From Myxococcales bacterium (GTDB taxonomy: Bacteria > Myxococcota_A > Polyangia > Nannocystales > Nannocystaceae): 64,000 nucleotides of DNA. The position numbers and the translations under genes were made by a program. Below, in pieces: positions 22,038-30,249 of the stretch. Each line of letters opens with the position of its first letter. The first letter of the stretch is position 1. The stretch covers positions 186,001 through 250,000 of the forward strand of contig JACKDU010000001.1 in assembly GCA_020633335.1 (NCBI GenBank). The letters are read 5' to 3'. The notes beneath the pieces are model-generated. The model did not search any database, was not told the DNA's origin, and was given only the letters and a program-made list of their open reading frames with translations.

Positions 22038-25000
22038 CTAGACCGCGGCCCCGCCGGCCGCCGCCAGCGTCCGGGCGATCCGCACGAGGAGCACCAGGAG
22101 CACGATCCCAAGGACGATCGCCACCGCGACCTTCGGCCGCTCCCGCACCAGCCAGCGGATGTCCTCGAGGATCATGTAGAGCGCCGGGATCAGCAGCAGG
22201 ATCACGAAGGTCGCGAACATCACCCCGAAGCCGAGCGAGATCGCCATCGGCACCAGGAACCTCGCCTGCACCGAGGTCTCGAGGATCATCGGCATCAGCC
22301 CGAAGAAGGTCGTGACCGAGGTCAGGAGGATCGGCCGAAAGCGCCGGCACCCTGCGTTGAAGATCGCCTCCTCGGCCGATTGCCCGGTCTCGCGGAAGCG
22401 GTTGCAGGCGTCGAGGAGGACCAGCGAGTCGTTGACCACCACGCCCGAGAGCGCGACGATCCCCATCATCGAGATCACGCTGAGGTCGTAGCCCATCAGC
22501 AGGTGGCCGATCATCGCGCCGACGACCCCGAAGGGGATCGCCACCATGACGATCGCCGGCTGGATGTACGAGCGGAAGGGGATCGCCAGGAGGATGTAGA
22601 TCGCGATGAGGGCGATCTTGGCCCCGGTCTGGAGCGAGCCCAGGGAGTCCTGCTGCTCGCGGTTCTCGCCGCCGAAGCCCCACTGGAGGCCCGGGTAGCG
22701 GTCGGGGAGATCCTTGAGGATGTCGGCGCTGAGCTTCTCGCGGACGACCCCCGGGGTGATCGCCGAGCCCTCGCGGACGTCGGCGGTGACATGGATGATC
22801 CGGCGGCCGTCGGCCCGCTCGATGAGCGGCCACGAGCGCCCGCGCTCGAGCTCGGCGACCTCGGTGAGCGGCACCTCGCCGCCCTGCGAGGTGCGGACCA
22901 GGAGCTCCTCGATCGTGTACTCGGTCCGCCGCTCGGCCTCCGGGAGGCGAGCGACGACCTTGACCTCGTTGCGCCCCTCCTGCTGGCGGAGCGCCTCGGC
23001 GCCGAAGAACGAGGAGCGGACCTGCCGGGCGACGTCGGTCGCCGTCAGGCCGAGGCCGCTCGCCTCCGGCCGCAGGGTCAGGTTGATCTGCGGCTTGCCG
23101 GTGTCGAGGCCGTTCTGGATGTCGAAGACCCCGGCGATCGACGAGAGCGACGCGACCACCTCGGCCGACGCCTGGTCGAGGATCTTGTTGTCGGCGTGGC
23201 TGAGCTCGATGTCGATCGGCATCCCCGCGCTCGGGCCCATGTTGGCCGAGAAGGTGAGGTTCTTGGCCTCGACCACCGGGCCGACCTTCTTCCGCCAGAC
23301 CGCGGCGAAGTCCGCCGACTCGAAGTCGCGCTCGTCGCTCGGGACCAGGTACATCATCACCGACGCCTTGTGGCCGCCGGTGACCCCGCTGGCCGCCGGG
23401 CCCGGGCCGAAGCTCGCCCCGGCGCCGCCGATCTGCGAGTAGAGGCCGCGCTTGTCGTCGTCGGAGCCGAGCTCGGCGAGGGTCTCGTTGGCGGCCTTGA
23501 GGAGGCGGGCCTCGACCGCCTTGGTCTGGTCGACCGAGGAGCCGAAGGGGAGCTCGATCGACGCGGTGATCACGTCGCCGTCGAGCTTGGGCATGAAGCG
23601 GAAGCCGAGGCGGCCGCCGGCGAAGACCCCGGCGGTCAGGATCAGCGAGCCGATGCCGATCGCCAGGACCGCGTAGCGGTACTGGAGGCAGCGGCGGAGC
23701 ACCGGCGCGAAGCGGCGCTCGATGAAGCGCTCGAGGCCGCGGCTCACCCGCTGCTGGAGGTGGTGGACCCGCCCGTAGAGGCCGGTGTCCTTCGCCTTCT
23801 TCAGGTGCCCGAGGTGGGCCGGGAGGATGAAGAGCGACTCGAGGAGCGAGATCACGAGGACCGAGAGGACGATCGTCGGGATCACCCGGAAGAGCTTCCC
23901 GGAGAAGCCGGGGACGAAGAAGAGCGGCGCGAAGGCGACACAGGTGGTGGCGATCGAGAAGACCACCGGCGTCGCCACCTCCTTGGCGCCGTTGATCGCC
24001 GCCTCGATGTAGGAGACCCCGCGCTGGGTCTGCTCGTAGATGTTCTCGCCGACGACGATCGCGTCGTCGACCACCATCCCGAGGGTGACGATGAAGGCGA
24101 ACATCGAGATCATGTTCACCGACACGTCGAAGGAGGGCATGAAGAGGAGCGCCCCCATGAACGAGATCGGGATCCCCATGGTCACCCAGAAGGCGAGGCG
24201 GATCTCGAGGAAGAGCCCGAGCGCGAGCATCACCAGGATCAGCCCGGCCTGGGCGTTGCGCAGGAGGAGGTCCATGCGCTGCTGGTAGATCTCGGACATG
24301 TCGCGCCAGACCGCGATCTCGACCCCGGGCGGGAGCCAGCGGCGGATCTTCTCGATCTGCTCCTGGGCCCGCTTGGAGATGTCGACCGGGGTCTGGTCGC
24401 CGGTCCGGAAGACCCGGACCATCACCGCCGGCTTGCCCTCGAAGGCGGCCTGCTCATCGGTGTCGGCGAAGGTCTCCTCGACCGAGCCGAGCTCGCCGAG
24501 GCGGAGCTCGGTGCCGCTCTCGCTGGTGACGATCGGCAGGTCGGCGAAGCCGGCCTCGTCCTCGCGGCGCTCGTCGGTGCGGATCAGCACCTCGCCGCTG
24601 GCGGTCTTGACCCCGCCGCCGGGGAGCTGTAGCGCGGTCTGCGCGACCTTCTGGGCGATCTGCTCGAGGGTGAGGTTGTAGGTCCGGAGGGTCTCCTGCG
24701 GGACCTCGACGGCGATCTCCTTGGGCGGCGCGCCGGCGACATCGACCTGGGTGATCCCGGGGTCGGTGAGGATCTGATCGCGCGAGCGCTCGGCGAGCTC
24801 GCGGAGGACCGCCGCCGGCTGGTCGCCGTAGAGGACGATCGAGATCACCTCCGAGCGGTTGGTCACCTGCGAGACGACGGCCCGCTCGGCGTCCTTGGGG
24901 AGCGAGGTGACCCGGTCGACCGCGCCCTTGACGTCGGAGAGCGCCTTGGTCGGGTCGGCCTCGATCGTCAGCTCGACGTTGACCCGGGCGCTGCCCTCGG

Positions 25001-25283
25001 AGGCGACCGAGGTCACCCGCTTGACGCCGTCGAGGCCGCGGACGGCCTCCTCCATCGCCAGGATGATCCCGGTCTCGACCTCCGCCGGGCTCGCGCCGGG
25101 GTAGGGGACCGAGATCGAGATGACGTCGGCCTGGGTCTCCGGGAAGACCTCCTGGCGCACGCGCGAGGCCATGATGAGGCCGCCGACGATGAGCAGGAGC
25201 ATCATCAGGTTGGCGGCGACCGGGTTGTTCGCCATCCAGGCGATCGCCCCACGGGCCGGCGATGAGTGCCCTGAACCCTCCAT
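22038..25283 (-). CDS. RND-family efflux transporter permease (AcrB-like)
   Basis: 1081 residues with an ideal ribosome site AGGAGG 7 nt before ATG 25283. It has the twelve-helix RND layout: one helix (about 27-45), a large periplasmic porter loop, TM2-6, TM7, a second large loop and TM8-12. The proton-relay Asp pair of TM4 is present in GMVVDDAIVVGENI. It pumps hydrophobic compounds or metals out of the periplasm using the proton gradient. The Asp pair in TM4 and the lack of metal-site methionines favour a drug/lipophile pump. It sits 45 nt downstream of its adaptor gene; no outer-membrane TolC-like gene is in the window. Confidence 0.93.
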   Translation of the reverse strand: MEGSGHSSPARGAIAWMANNPVAANLMMLLLIVGGLIMASRVRQEVFPETQADVISISVPYPGASPAEVETGIILAMEEAVRGLDGVKRVTSVASEGSARVNVELTIEADPTKALSDVKGAVDRVTSLPKDAERAVVSQVTNRSEVISIVLYGDQPAAVLRELAERSRDQILTDPGITQVDVAGAPPKEIAVEVPQETLRTYNLTLEQIAQKVAQTALQLPGGGVKTASGEVLIRTDERREDEAGFADLPIVTSESGTELRLGELGSVEETFADTDEQAAFEGKPAVMVRVFRTGDQTPVDISKRAQEQIEKIRRWLPPGVEIAVWRDMSEIYQQRMDLLLRNAQAGLILVMLALGLFLEIRLAFWVTMGIPISFMGALLFMPSFDVSVNMISMFAFIVTLGMVVDDAIVVGENIYEQTQRGVSYIEAAINGAKEVATPVVFSIATTCVAFAPLFFVPGFSGKLFRVIPTIVLSVLVISLLESLFILPAHLGHLKKAKDTGLYGRVHHLQQRVSRGLERFIERRFAPVLRRCLQYRYAVLAIGIGSLILTAGVFAGGRLGFRFMPKLDGDVITASIELPFGSSVDQTKAVEARLLKAANETLAELGSDDDKRGLYSQIGGAGASFGPGPAASGVTGGHKASVMMYLVPSDERDFESADFAAVWRKKVGPVVEAKNLTFSANMGPSAGMPIDIELSHADNKILDQASAEVVASLSSIAGVFDIQNGLDTGKPQINLTLRPEASGLGLTATDVARQVRSSFFGAEALRQQEGRNEVKVVARLPEAERRTEYTIEELLVRTSQGGEVPLTEVAELERGRSWPLIERADGRRIIHVTADVREGSAITPGVVREKLSADILKDLPDRYPGLQWGFGGENREQQDSLGSLQTGAKIALIAIYILLAIPFRSYIQPAIVMVAIPFGVVGAMIGHLLMGYDLSVISMMGIVALSGVVVNDSLVLLDACNRFRETGQSAEEAIFNAGCRRFRPILLTSVTTFFGLMPMILETSVQARFLVPMAISLGFGVMFATFVILLLIPALYMILEDIRWLVRERPKVAVAIVLGIVLLVLLVRIARTLAAAGGAAV

Positions 25284-25328
25284 GACCTTCCTCCTGGCGA
25301 GTGCCGGCCGCGCGGCCGGGCGTGCGCG

Positions 25329-26567
25329 TTATCCCTTACCGGCGAGGCTGGTGAGCTCGCGCTGCGAGCCGCCGCCCTCGCGGTCGGCCTCGATCTCTTC
25401 GTCGACGATCACCTCGAGCCCCTCGGTCGGCGCCGGCAGCGGGGTGACGAGGACCGCCTCGCCCTGCCGGAGCCCCTTGGCGACCACCGAGTCGCGGTCG
25501 CGCCAGACCACGTCGATCTCGCGGCGGGTGAGCTTGGAGTCGGCGACCAGCCAGACGAACTTGCCGTCGACGAGCGCGCTCCGGGGGATCCGCACCGCGT
25601 CTTCGATCGCCTTGCCGGCGAGCTCGACCCGGACGTGGGAGCCGAGGAGGAGCGGGAGCGGCCGGTTGCCGATGTCGGTGCCGAGCGCGAGCGGGTCCTC
25701 GACGGCGATGAGGATGCGGGCCATCCGGCCGCGGCTGTCGACCGCCGAGAGGAGGCGCTCGATGTAGCCGCGGCGCTCGACCTTGACCCCCGGTCCGGCG
25801 TCGAGGACGACCTCGGCCGGCGAGCCCCGGAGGCCGGCGACGTTGATCCCGGGGATGTCGAGGTGGGCGAGGTTGGCGACCGGCACCGAGACCTCGACCC
25901 AGTAGCGGTCGACGTTGACCAGGGTCGCCAGGCGGGTCGACTGGGTGGCGAGCTGGCCGACCTCGATCGTCACCTCGCGGACGACCGCGTCGAAGGGCGC
26001 GCGGATCACCGACTTCGACTGGTCGCGCTTGGCCTTGGCGAGCTGGGCCTGGGCCGACGAGAGGCTCGCCTTGGCGCTGTCGATGTGGGGCTGGCGGAGG
26101 GCGAAGTCGCGGGAGTCCTCGTTGAGGTGCTGCTCGCGGCCCGCCCAGTCGCTGGCGGCGACGTCGCGGCGGCCCTTCTCGTCGGCCAGCGAGAGGCGGG
26201 CCTGGGCGATCGCGGCCTGCTGGGCGGCGATCGCCGCGGCCGCGTCGCGGGCGTCGATCCGCGCGAGGATCTCGCCCTCGGGGACGATCCCGCCGGGGAT
26301 CAGGTTGTCGCTGCGGAAGGTGACGCGGCCGGCGATCTCGGGCTGGACGATCAGCTCGTGGGCGGGCTTGACCTCGCCCATCCCGTCGATCTCGACGTCC
26401 TGGGCGGCGGGGTGGGCGATCATCACGCGGACGCGGACCTCGGGCTTGACCTGCTCGGCCTTCTCGGGCTGCGGCCGCGAGACGATCATGAGGCCGGCGC
26501 CGGCGATCGCGACGGCGATCGCCAGGACGGCCAGGATGACGTTGAGCGCGACGGTGCGGCGGTTCAT
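25329..26567 (-). CDS. RND efflux periplasmic adaptor (membrane fusion protein)
   Basis: 412 residues from ATG 26567. An N-terminal membrane anchor (ALNVILAVLAIAVAIAGAGLMIV) is followed by a barrel-sandwich domain (VKPAHELIVQPEIAGRVTF), a long alpha-hairpin (about 120-210), and a beta-barrel ending in GLRQGEAVLVTPL. It bridges the inner-membrane pump and an outer-membrane channel. It is first gene of the two-gene operon with the RND pump. A TATCAC hexamer lies about 40 nt upstream. A longer N-terminal reading exists but would precede the obvious membrane anchor. Confidence 0.9.
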   Translation of the reverse strand: MNRRTVALNVILAVLAIAVAIAGAGLMIVSRPQPEKAEQVKPEVRVRVMIAHPAAQDVEIDGMGEVKPAHELIVQPEIAGRVTFRSDNLIPGGIVPEGEILARIDARDAAAAIAAQQAAIAQARLSLADEKGRRDVAASDWAGREQHLNEDSRDFALRQPHIDSAKASLSSAQAQLAKAKRDQSKSVIRAPFDAVVREVTIEVGQLATQSTRLATLVNVDRYWVEVSVPVANLAHLDIPGINVAGLRGSPAEVVLDAGPGVKVERRGYIERLLSAVDSRGRMARILIAVEDPLALGTDIGNRPLPLLLGSHVRVELAGKAIEDAVRIPRSALVDGKFVWLVADSKLTRREIDVVWRDRDSVVAKGLRQGEAVLVTPLPAPTEGLEVIVDEEIEADREGGGSQRELTSLAGKG

Positions 26568-26721
26568 GGTGTCTCGGAGGCGGCGTCGCTCGCGGGTGCC
26601 GTGATAGCGCGACTTGGACCCGGCGGCCGCATTGTACGTGTCGCGACGGCCAGGCGCCGGATGTGAGGGAGCGCCAGGGGCATCCCCCTGGATCGCCGGC
26701 GGAGGCCTGCGCCGGCAGCGC

Positions 26722-26758
26722 AAAAGCGGCGAGAGGGCCTCTCGAGCCCCCTCGCCGC
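26722..26758 (-). terminator. Rho-independent terminator of the peroxidase gene
   Basis: On the minus strand, GCGGCGAG-G-GGG pairs with CCC-T-CTCGCCGC around a CTCGAGAGG loop and is followed by TTTT. It starts about 55 nt after the peroxidase stop codon. Confidence 0.7.
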
Positions 26759-26813
26759 CTGCGTCGACCGGTCGCGGTCGCGGTGGTGACGGGCGTCTGC
26801 GCCCGCGGGCCGC

Positions 26814-27962
26814 CTAGCTCGGATCCGGCGCCGGCGTCTTCGGCCCGCTCTCCGGGAGCTCGGGCTTCCGGACGTACTCCTCGTCGACCGTGCCGTTGAG
26901 GGTCTCGAGGAAGGCGTGGAGGTAGCGGCGCTCGTCGTCGTCGAGCTTGCCCTTGGCCGTCTGGTACTCGGCCATGATGTTGAGCACGTCGTCGAGGGTC
27001 GCCGCCGAGCCGTCGTGGAGGTAGGGCGAGGTCCTGGTGACGTTGCGGAGGCCGGGCACCTTGAACGAGTGCTTGTCGGCCTCGTTGTTGGTGATCTTGA
27101 AGCGGCCCTCGTCCTCGGTCTTGTACTCCTTCACCGAGCCGAGCTTCTGGTACATCGTCCCGCCGAGGTTGGGGCCGGTGTGGCAGTTGGTGCAGCCGGC
27201 GTCGATGAAGAGCTGGAGGCCGCGGAGGGCGTCCGGCGGGAGGGCGGTGACGTTGCCCTTGAGGAAATCGTCGAAGGGCGACGGGGTGATCAGGCCGCGC
27301 TCGAAGGCGCCGATCGCCAGGCCGACGTTCTTGTAGGTGATCGGGTCGCCCTCGCCCGGGAAGGCGGCGGCGAACATGTCGGCGTAGCCGGGGATCGACT
27401 TCAGCACCTTGAGGACCGCGTCCTCGCTCGGCATCGCCATCTCGACCGGGTTGAGGATCGGCCCGAGCGCCTGCTCCTCGACGTCGGCGGCGCGGCCGTC
27501 CCAGAACTGCACGAAGTGGGTCGCGGCGTTGAGGACGGTCGGCGAGTTGCGATCGCCGCGCTGGCCCTTGTGGCCCGGCGAGGTCTTCTCGTTGTCGACG
27601 CCGAAGCCGTCGAGCTTGTGGCAGTTGTTGCAGGCGATGTCTTGGTTCTTCGAGAGGCGGGCGTCGTAGTAGAGCGCCCGGCCGAGGGCGACCTTCTCCG
27701 GGGTGATCGGGTTGGTCGCGCTATCAGCCCGCTCGGGGAGCGGCGAGAAGAACTTCTTGGCGGCGTCGAGGACCTGGATCCCAGAGATCGCCGGGGCGGC
27801 CTCGGTCTTCGGCTTGGCGGGCGCCTTGGCGGCGGCCTTGGCCGGCTTCTTCTCCTCGTCCTTCTTGCCGCAGGCGGCGGCGCCGAGGCCGAGGGTGATA
27901 CAGGCGGCGGCCGCGAGGGCCCAGCCGTGGGAGCGTCGGGGGTGGTGATTTCGCGTGCTCAT
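26814..27962 (-). CDS. Di-haem cytochrome c peroxidase (MauG/CcpA family) lipoprotein
   Basis: 382 residues from ATG 27962 with GAGG about 5 nt upstream. A signal peptide with lipobox-like AAAC (Cys31) is followed by a Lys/Ala/Pro linker. The two c-type haem sites are CNNCH (101-105) and CTNCH near residue 270. The family blocks GRALYYDARLS, RNSPTVLNA, FWDGRA and RTSPYLHDGS are present. It reduces hydrogen peroxide in the periplasm with electrons from cytochromes, protecting against oxidative stress. It faces a divergent lipoprotein gene; their upstream regions overlap. Confidence 0.92.
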   Translation of the reverse strand: MSTRNHHPRRSHGWALAAAACITLGLGAAACGKKDEEKKPAKAAAKAPAKPKTEAAPAISGIQVLDAAKKFFSPLPERADSATNPITPEKVALGRALYYDARLSKNQDIACNNCHKLDGFGVDNEKTSPGHKGQRGDRNSPTVLNAATHFVQFWDGRAADVEEQALGPILNPVEMAMPSEDAVLKVLKSIPGYADMFAAAFPGEGDPITYKNVGLAIGAFERGLITPSPFDDFLKGNVTALPPDALRGLQLFIDAGCTNCHTGPNLGGTMYQKLGSVKEYKTEDEGRFKITNNEADKHSFKVPGLRNVTRTSPYLHDGSAATLDDVLNIMAEYQTAKGKLDDDERRYLHAFLETLNGTVDEEYVRKPELPESGPKTPAPDPS

Positions 27963-28060
27963 CTGCGCCTCGTGAAACGGGTGGGGGGATCGCGCGCGCG
28001 TGCGTTTCGCGTTCTGGGCGCCCTGGTAGGGGTCTTGCCCGAGGGCGCGCGCCCTGCGAC

Positions 28061-28066
28061 GATACC
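28061..28066 (+). promoter_or_regulatory. -10-like GATACC, leaderless layout
   Basis: GATACC ends exactly 6 nt before ATG 28073, without a Shine-Dalgarno between them. Confidence 0.35.
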
Positions 28067-28072
28067 GAAGCA

Positions 28073-28582
28073 ATGGATCGGTTCGGCCCATTTTCACGCC
28101 CTGCGGCCTTGTGTCTCCTCACTGCGCTCCTCGCAGGCGCCGCCTGCGGCGGCGACGCGGAGCCGGCGATCGGCAATCGCCTCTGGGTCGACCATCTGCC
28201 CGCGGATCGCCGGGATCCGATCGCCGCGCTGATCGTCGGCGAGGCCGACGAGTCGGGGCGCACCTTCGGGGCGTTCTTCCAGGGGACCGCCTTCCGCGGG
28301 CGCTTTGACCTCTTCGAGTGGATCCCCGGCGATGACGGCGATCGGGCGACGATCAAGCTCCTCCAGGACGGGCGCGAGGCCCGGGTGAAGATCCACCGCT
28401 GCGAGCCCGATCCGAAGCTCGACTTCTGCGTCGAGCTCCGCGGTGATCCCCACGGCGTCACCCGCTACCAGTCGCGGAGGCGCTGGGGGGCCCGGGGGCG
28501 CCACGCCGATCCCGCGGGGATCGTCGCCAGCGTCCTCGCCGACGATCCCGAGCTCGCACCCGCCTTCGCCGACCCGCCGTGA
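28073..28582 (+). CDS. Small lipoprotein heading the GHKL ATPase operon
   Basis: 169 residues. The signal peptide ends in a lipobox at AGAAC, then a compact domain (IGNRLWVDHLPADRRDPIAA, GAFFQGTAFRGRFDLFEW, RVKIHRCEPDPKLDFCVEL). I do not recognise a family. Two cysteines in the C-terminal half could form a disulfide. Its stop overlaps the GTG of the GHKL ATPase gene by 4 nt, so the two are co-translated. An exported lipoprotein linked to a cytoplasmic Hsp90-like ATPase is unexpected. Confidence 0.65.
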   Translation: MDRFGPFSRPAALCLLTALLAGAACGGDAEPAIGNRLWVDHLPADRRDPIAALIVGEADESGRTFGAFFQGTAFRGRFDLFEWIPGDDGDRATIKLLQDGREARVKIHRCEPDPKLDFCVELRGDPHGVTRYQSRRRWGARGRHADPAGIVASVLADDPELAPAFADPP

Positions 28583-30249
28583 GCGCGACCGAGGTCCAGG
28601 CCCTCCTCGAGCGGCTGGTCGCCCAGTTCGCCTCGCCCTACGACTTCCTCCGCGAGCTCGTCCAGAACTCGATGGACGCCGGGAGCGACCGGGTCGAGGT
28701 GGTGCTGGACGGCGAGCCGACCGACGACGGCGACGGGGTGGTCCACGTCCTCTCGATCGCCGACACCGGCGGCGGGATGGACGAGGCGATCATCGACGGC
28801 GAGCTCACCCGCCTCTTCGCCTCGACCAAGTCGGACGACCGGACGATGGCCGGCGGCTTCGGGATCGGCTTCGTCTCGGTCTTCGCCTGGCAGCCCGACG
28901 CGGTCCTGGTCCAGACCGGGCGGGCCGGCGAGGGCTGGGAGGTCGTGTTCTACCCCGATCGCCGCTTCGAGAAGCGGCGGCTCCAGGTCCCGGTCGAGGG
29001 GACGACGGTCACGCTCCTCCGCCGGGGGCCGGCGAGCGAGGGGCCGCGGATCGCCGAGGCGGTGCGGGACAGCCTCTGGCGATGGTGTCGCTATTGTCGC
29101 CTCGAGATCACCTTCGAAGATCTCACCGGCGATCAGCCCCTCGAGCTGATCCAGGACTCGCCGGCGGCGCTCGAGGGCGAGCTCGGGCTCAGCGAGGTCG
29201 CCGGCGACCACGCGATCCGGGTCGCCTTCGGGGTGCCGCCGCGGGCGACGCTCCTGCGGCGCGGGCTCATCCTCGCCGAGGGCAGCGTCGGCGAGCTCCT
29301 CCCCGAGCTCGCGGCGGCGATCGGCGAGGGGCGCGAGCACCTCCAGGTCTGGGTCGACTCGCCCTCGCTCCACACCACCCTCGCCCGCGACAAGGTGATG
29401 AAGGACGCCGGCCACGGGCTCATCGAGCGGCGGATCATCGCCGTCGTCGACGCGCTGCGGGGCCGCCTGGTGGCCGCGCTGGTCGCGAACACGGCGGCCG
29501 CCGGGCCCTGGACGAGCGCGCAGCAGCGCCGGCATGCCTTCCTCCACGGCCACCTCGCGCGCGAGCGCGGGCCGCTCGGGCCGCGCCTCGGCGAGCTGGC
29601 GGTGCTCCGCGAGCTGACCGGCGAGCGGGCGATCACCCCGGCCGCCCTCGGGCGGGCGCTGGCCGGGCGGCCGCTCCTCCACGCGCCGGCGCCTGACGCC
29701 CTGCCGGCGGCGGTCGCCGAGGCGCTCGGCCTCGCGCGGGCGGTCGCCTACCCGGTGATCGCCGGCGACGACGACGACCGGACCTGGCTCGGGCGCTTCG
29801 CCGCCGACCTCGGGATCGCGCTGGTGCCGGTCGAGCGCGCGCTCGCGACCATCACGCCGATCGCCGAGCCCGAGCCGGCCGCAGAGCTGGTGCGGGCGGT
29901 CGCCGAGCGCTCGCTGCGGGGGAGCGGCGGCCGCCTCGCGGGGATCGAGGTGGCGATCGGCGAGCTCCCCAAGGGGCGGGGATCGCCGGCGTTGATCTCG
30001 AGCGAGGTGGCCCGCGCGGGTGAGGCGGTGGTGGTGCTCCTCGGCGCGCCGGCGCCCCAGGGGCCGCTCCCGCGGATCTGGATCGATCAGGACGAGCCGC
30101 TCCTGCGGGTCGCCGCCAAGGCGGTGAAGGCCGCCCCGCGGCCCTCGCTCCTCGCCTTCACCGCGGCCCTCGCCGGGGCGCTCGGCCAGGCGATCGACGT
30201 CGGCGAGGTCGCCCAGACGATCGACACGATCCTCGGAGGCGGCGGATGA
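28579..30249 (+). CDS. Hsp90/GHKL-type ATPase
   Basis: 556 residues from GTG 28579 (GTGA overlap). The N-terminal 200 residues are a GHKL ATP-binding domain of the HtpG/Hsp90 type: N-box Glu26-Asn30-Asp33-Ala34 in RELVQNSMDAGS, G1 box DTGGGMD (62-68), ASTKS, and the GGFGIGF lid motif (92-98). The C-terminal 350 residues do not look like HtpG middle and C domains. It is therefore a divergent relative, perhaps an ATP-driven conformational switch. It overlaps (ATGA) the 1077-residue partner gene. Hsp90-like ATPases paired with a large unknown protein occur in some defence systems, but nothing here proves that role. Confidence 0.78.
   Translation: MSATEVQALLERLVAQFASPYDFLRELVQNSMDAGSDRVEVVLDGEPTDDGDGVVHVLSIADTGGGMDEAIIDGELTRLFASTKSDDRTMAGGFGIGFVSVFAWQPDAVLVQTGRAGEGWEVVFYPDRRFEKRRLQVPVEGTTVTLLRRGPASEGPRIAEAVRDSLWRWCRYCRLEITFEDLTGDQPLELIQDSPAALEGELGLSEVAGDHAIRVAFGVPPRATLLRRGLILAEGSVGELLPELAAAIGEGREHLQVWVDSPSLHTTLARDKVMKDAGHGLIERRIIAVVDALRGRLVAALVANTAAAGPWTSAQQRRHAFLHGHLARERGPLGPRLGELAVLRELTGERAITPAALGRALAGRPLLHAPAPDALPAAVAEALGLARAVAYPVIAGDDDDRTWLGRFAADLGIALVPVERALATITPIAEPEPAAELVRAVAERSLRGSGGRLAGIEVAIGELPKGRGSPALISSEVARAGEAVVVLLGAPAPQGPLPRIWIDQDEPLLRVAAKAVKAAPRPSLLAFTAALAGALGQAIDVGEVAQTIDTILGGGG

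Noticed and set aside
26674..26691. CCAGGGG-CATC-CCCCTGG hairpin upstream of the adaptor gene as a dyad-family member
   Set aside because: The arms are in the opposite orientation (CCAGG...CCTGG) and so do not fit the consensus; more likely a minor hairpin.
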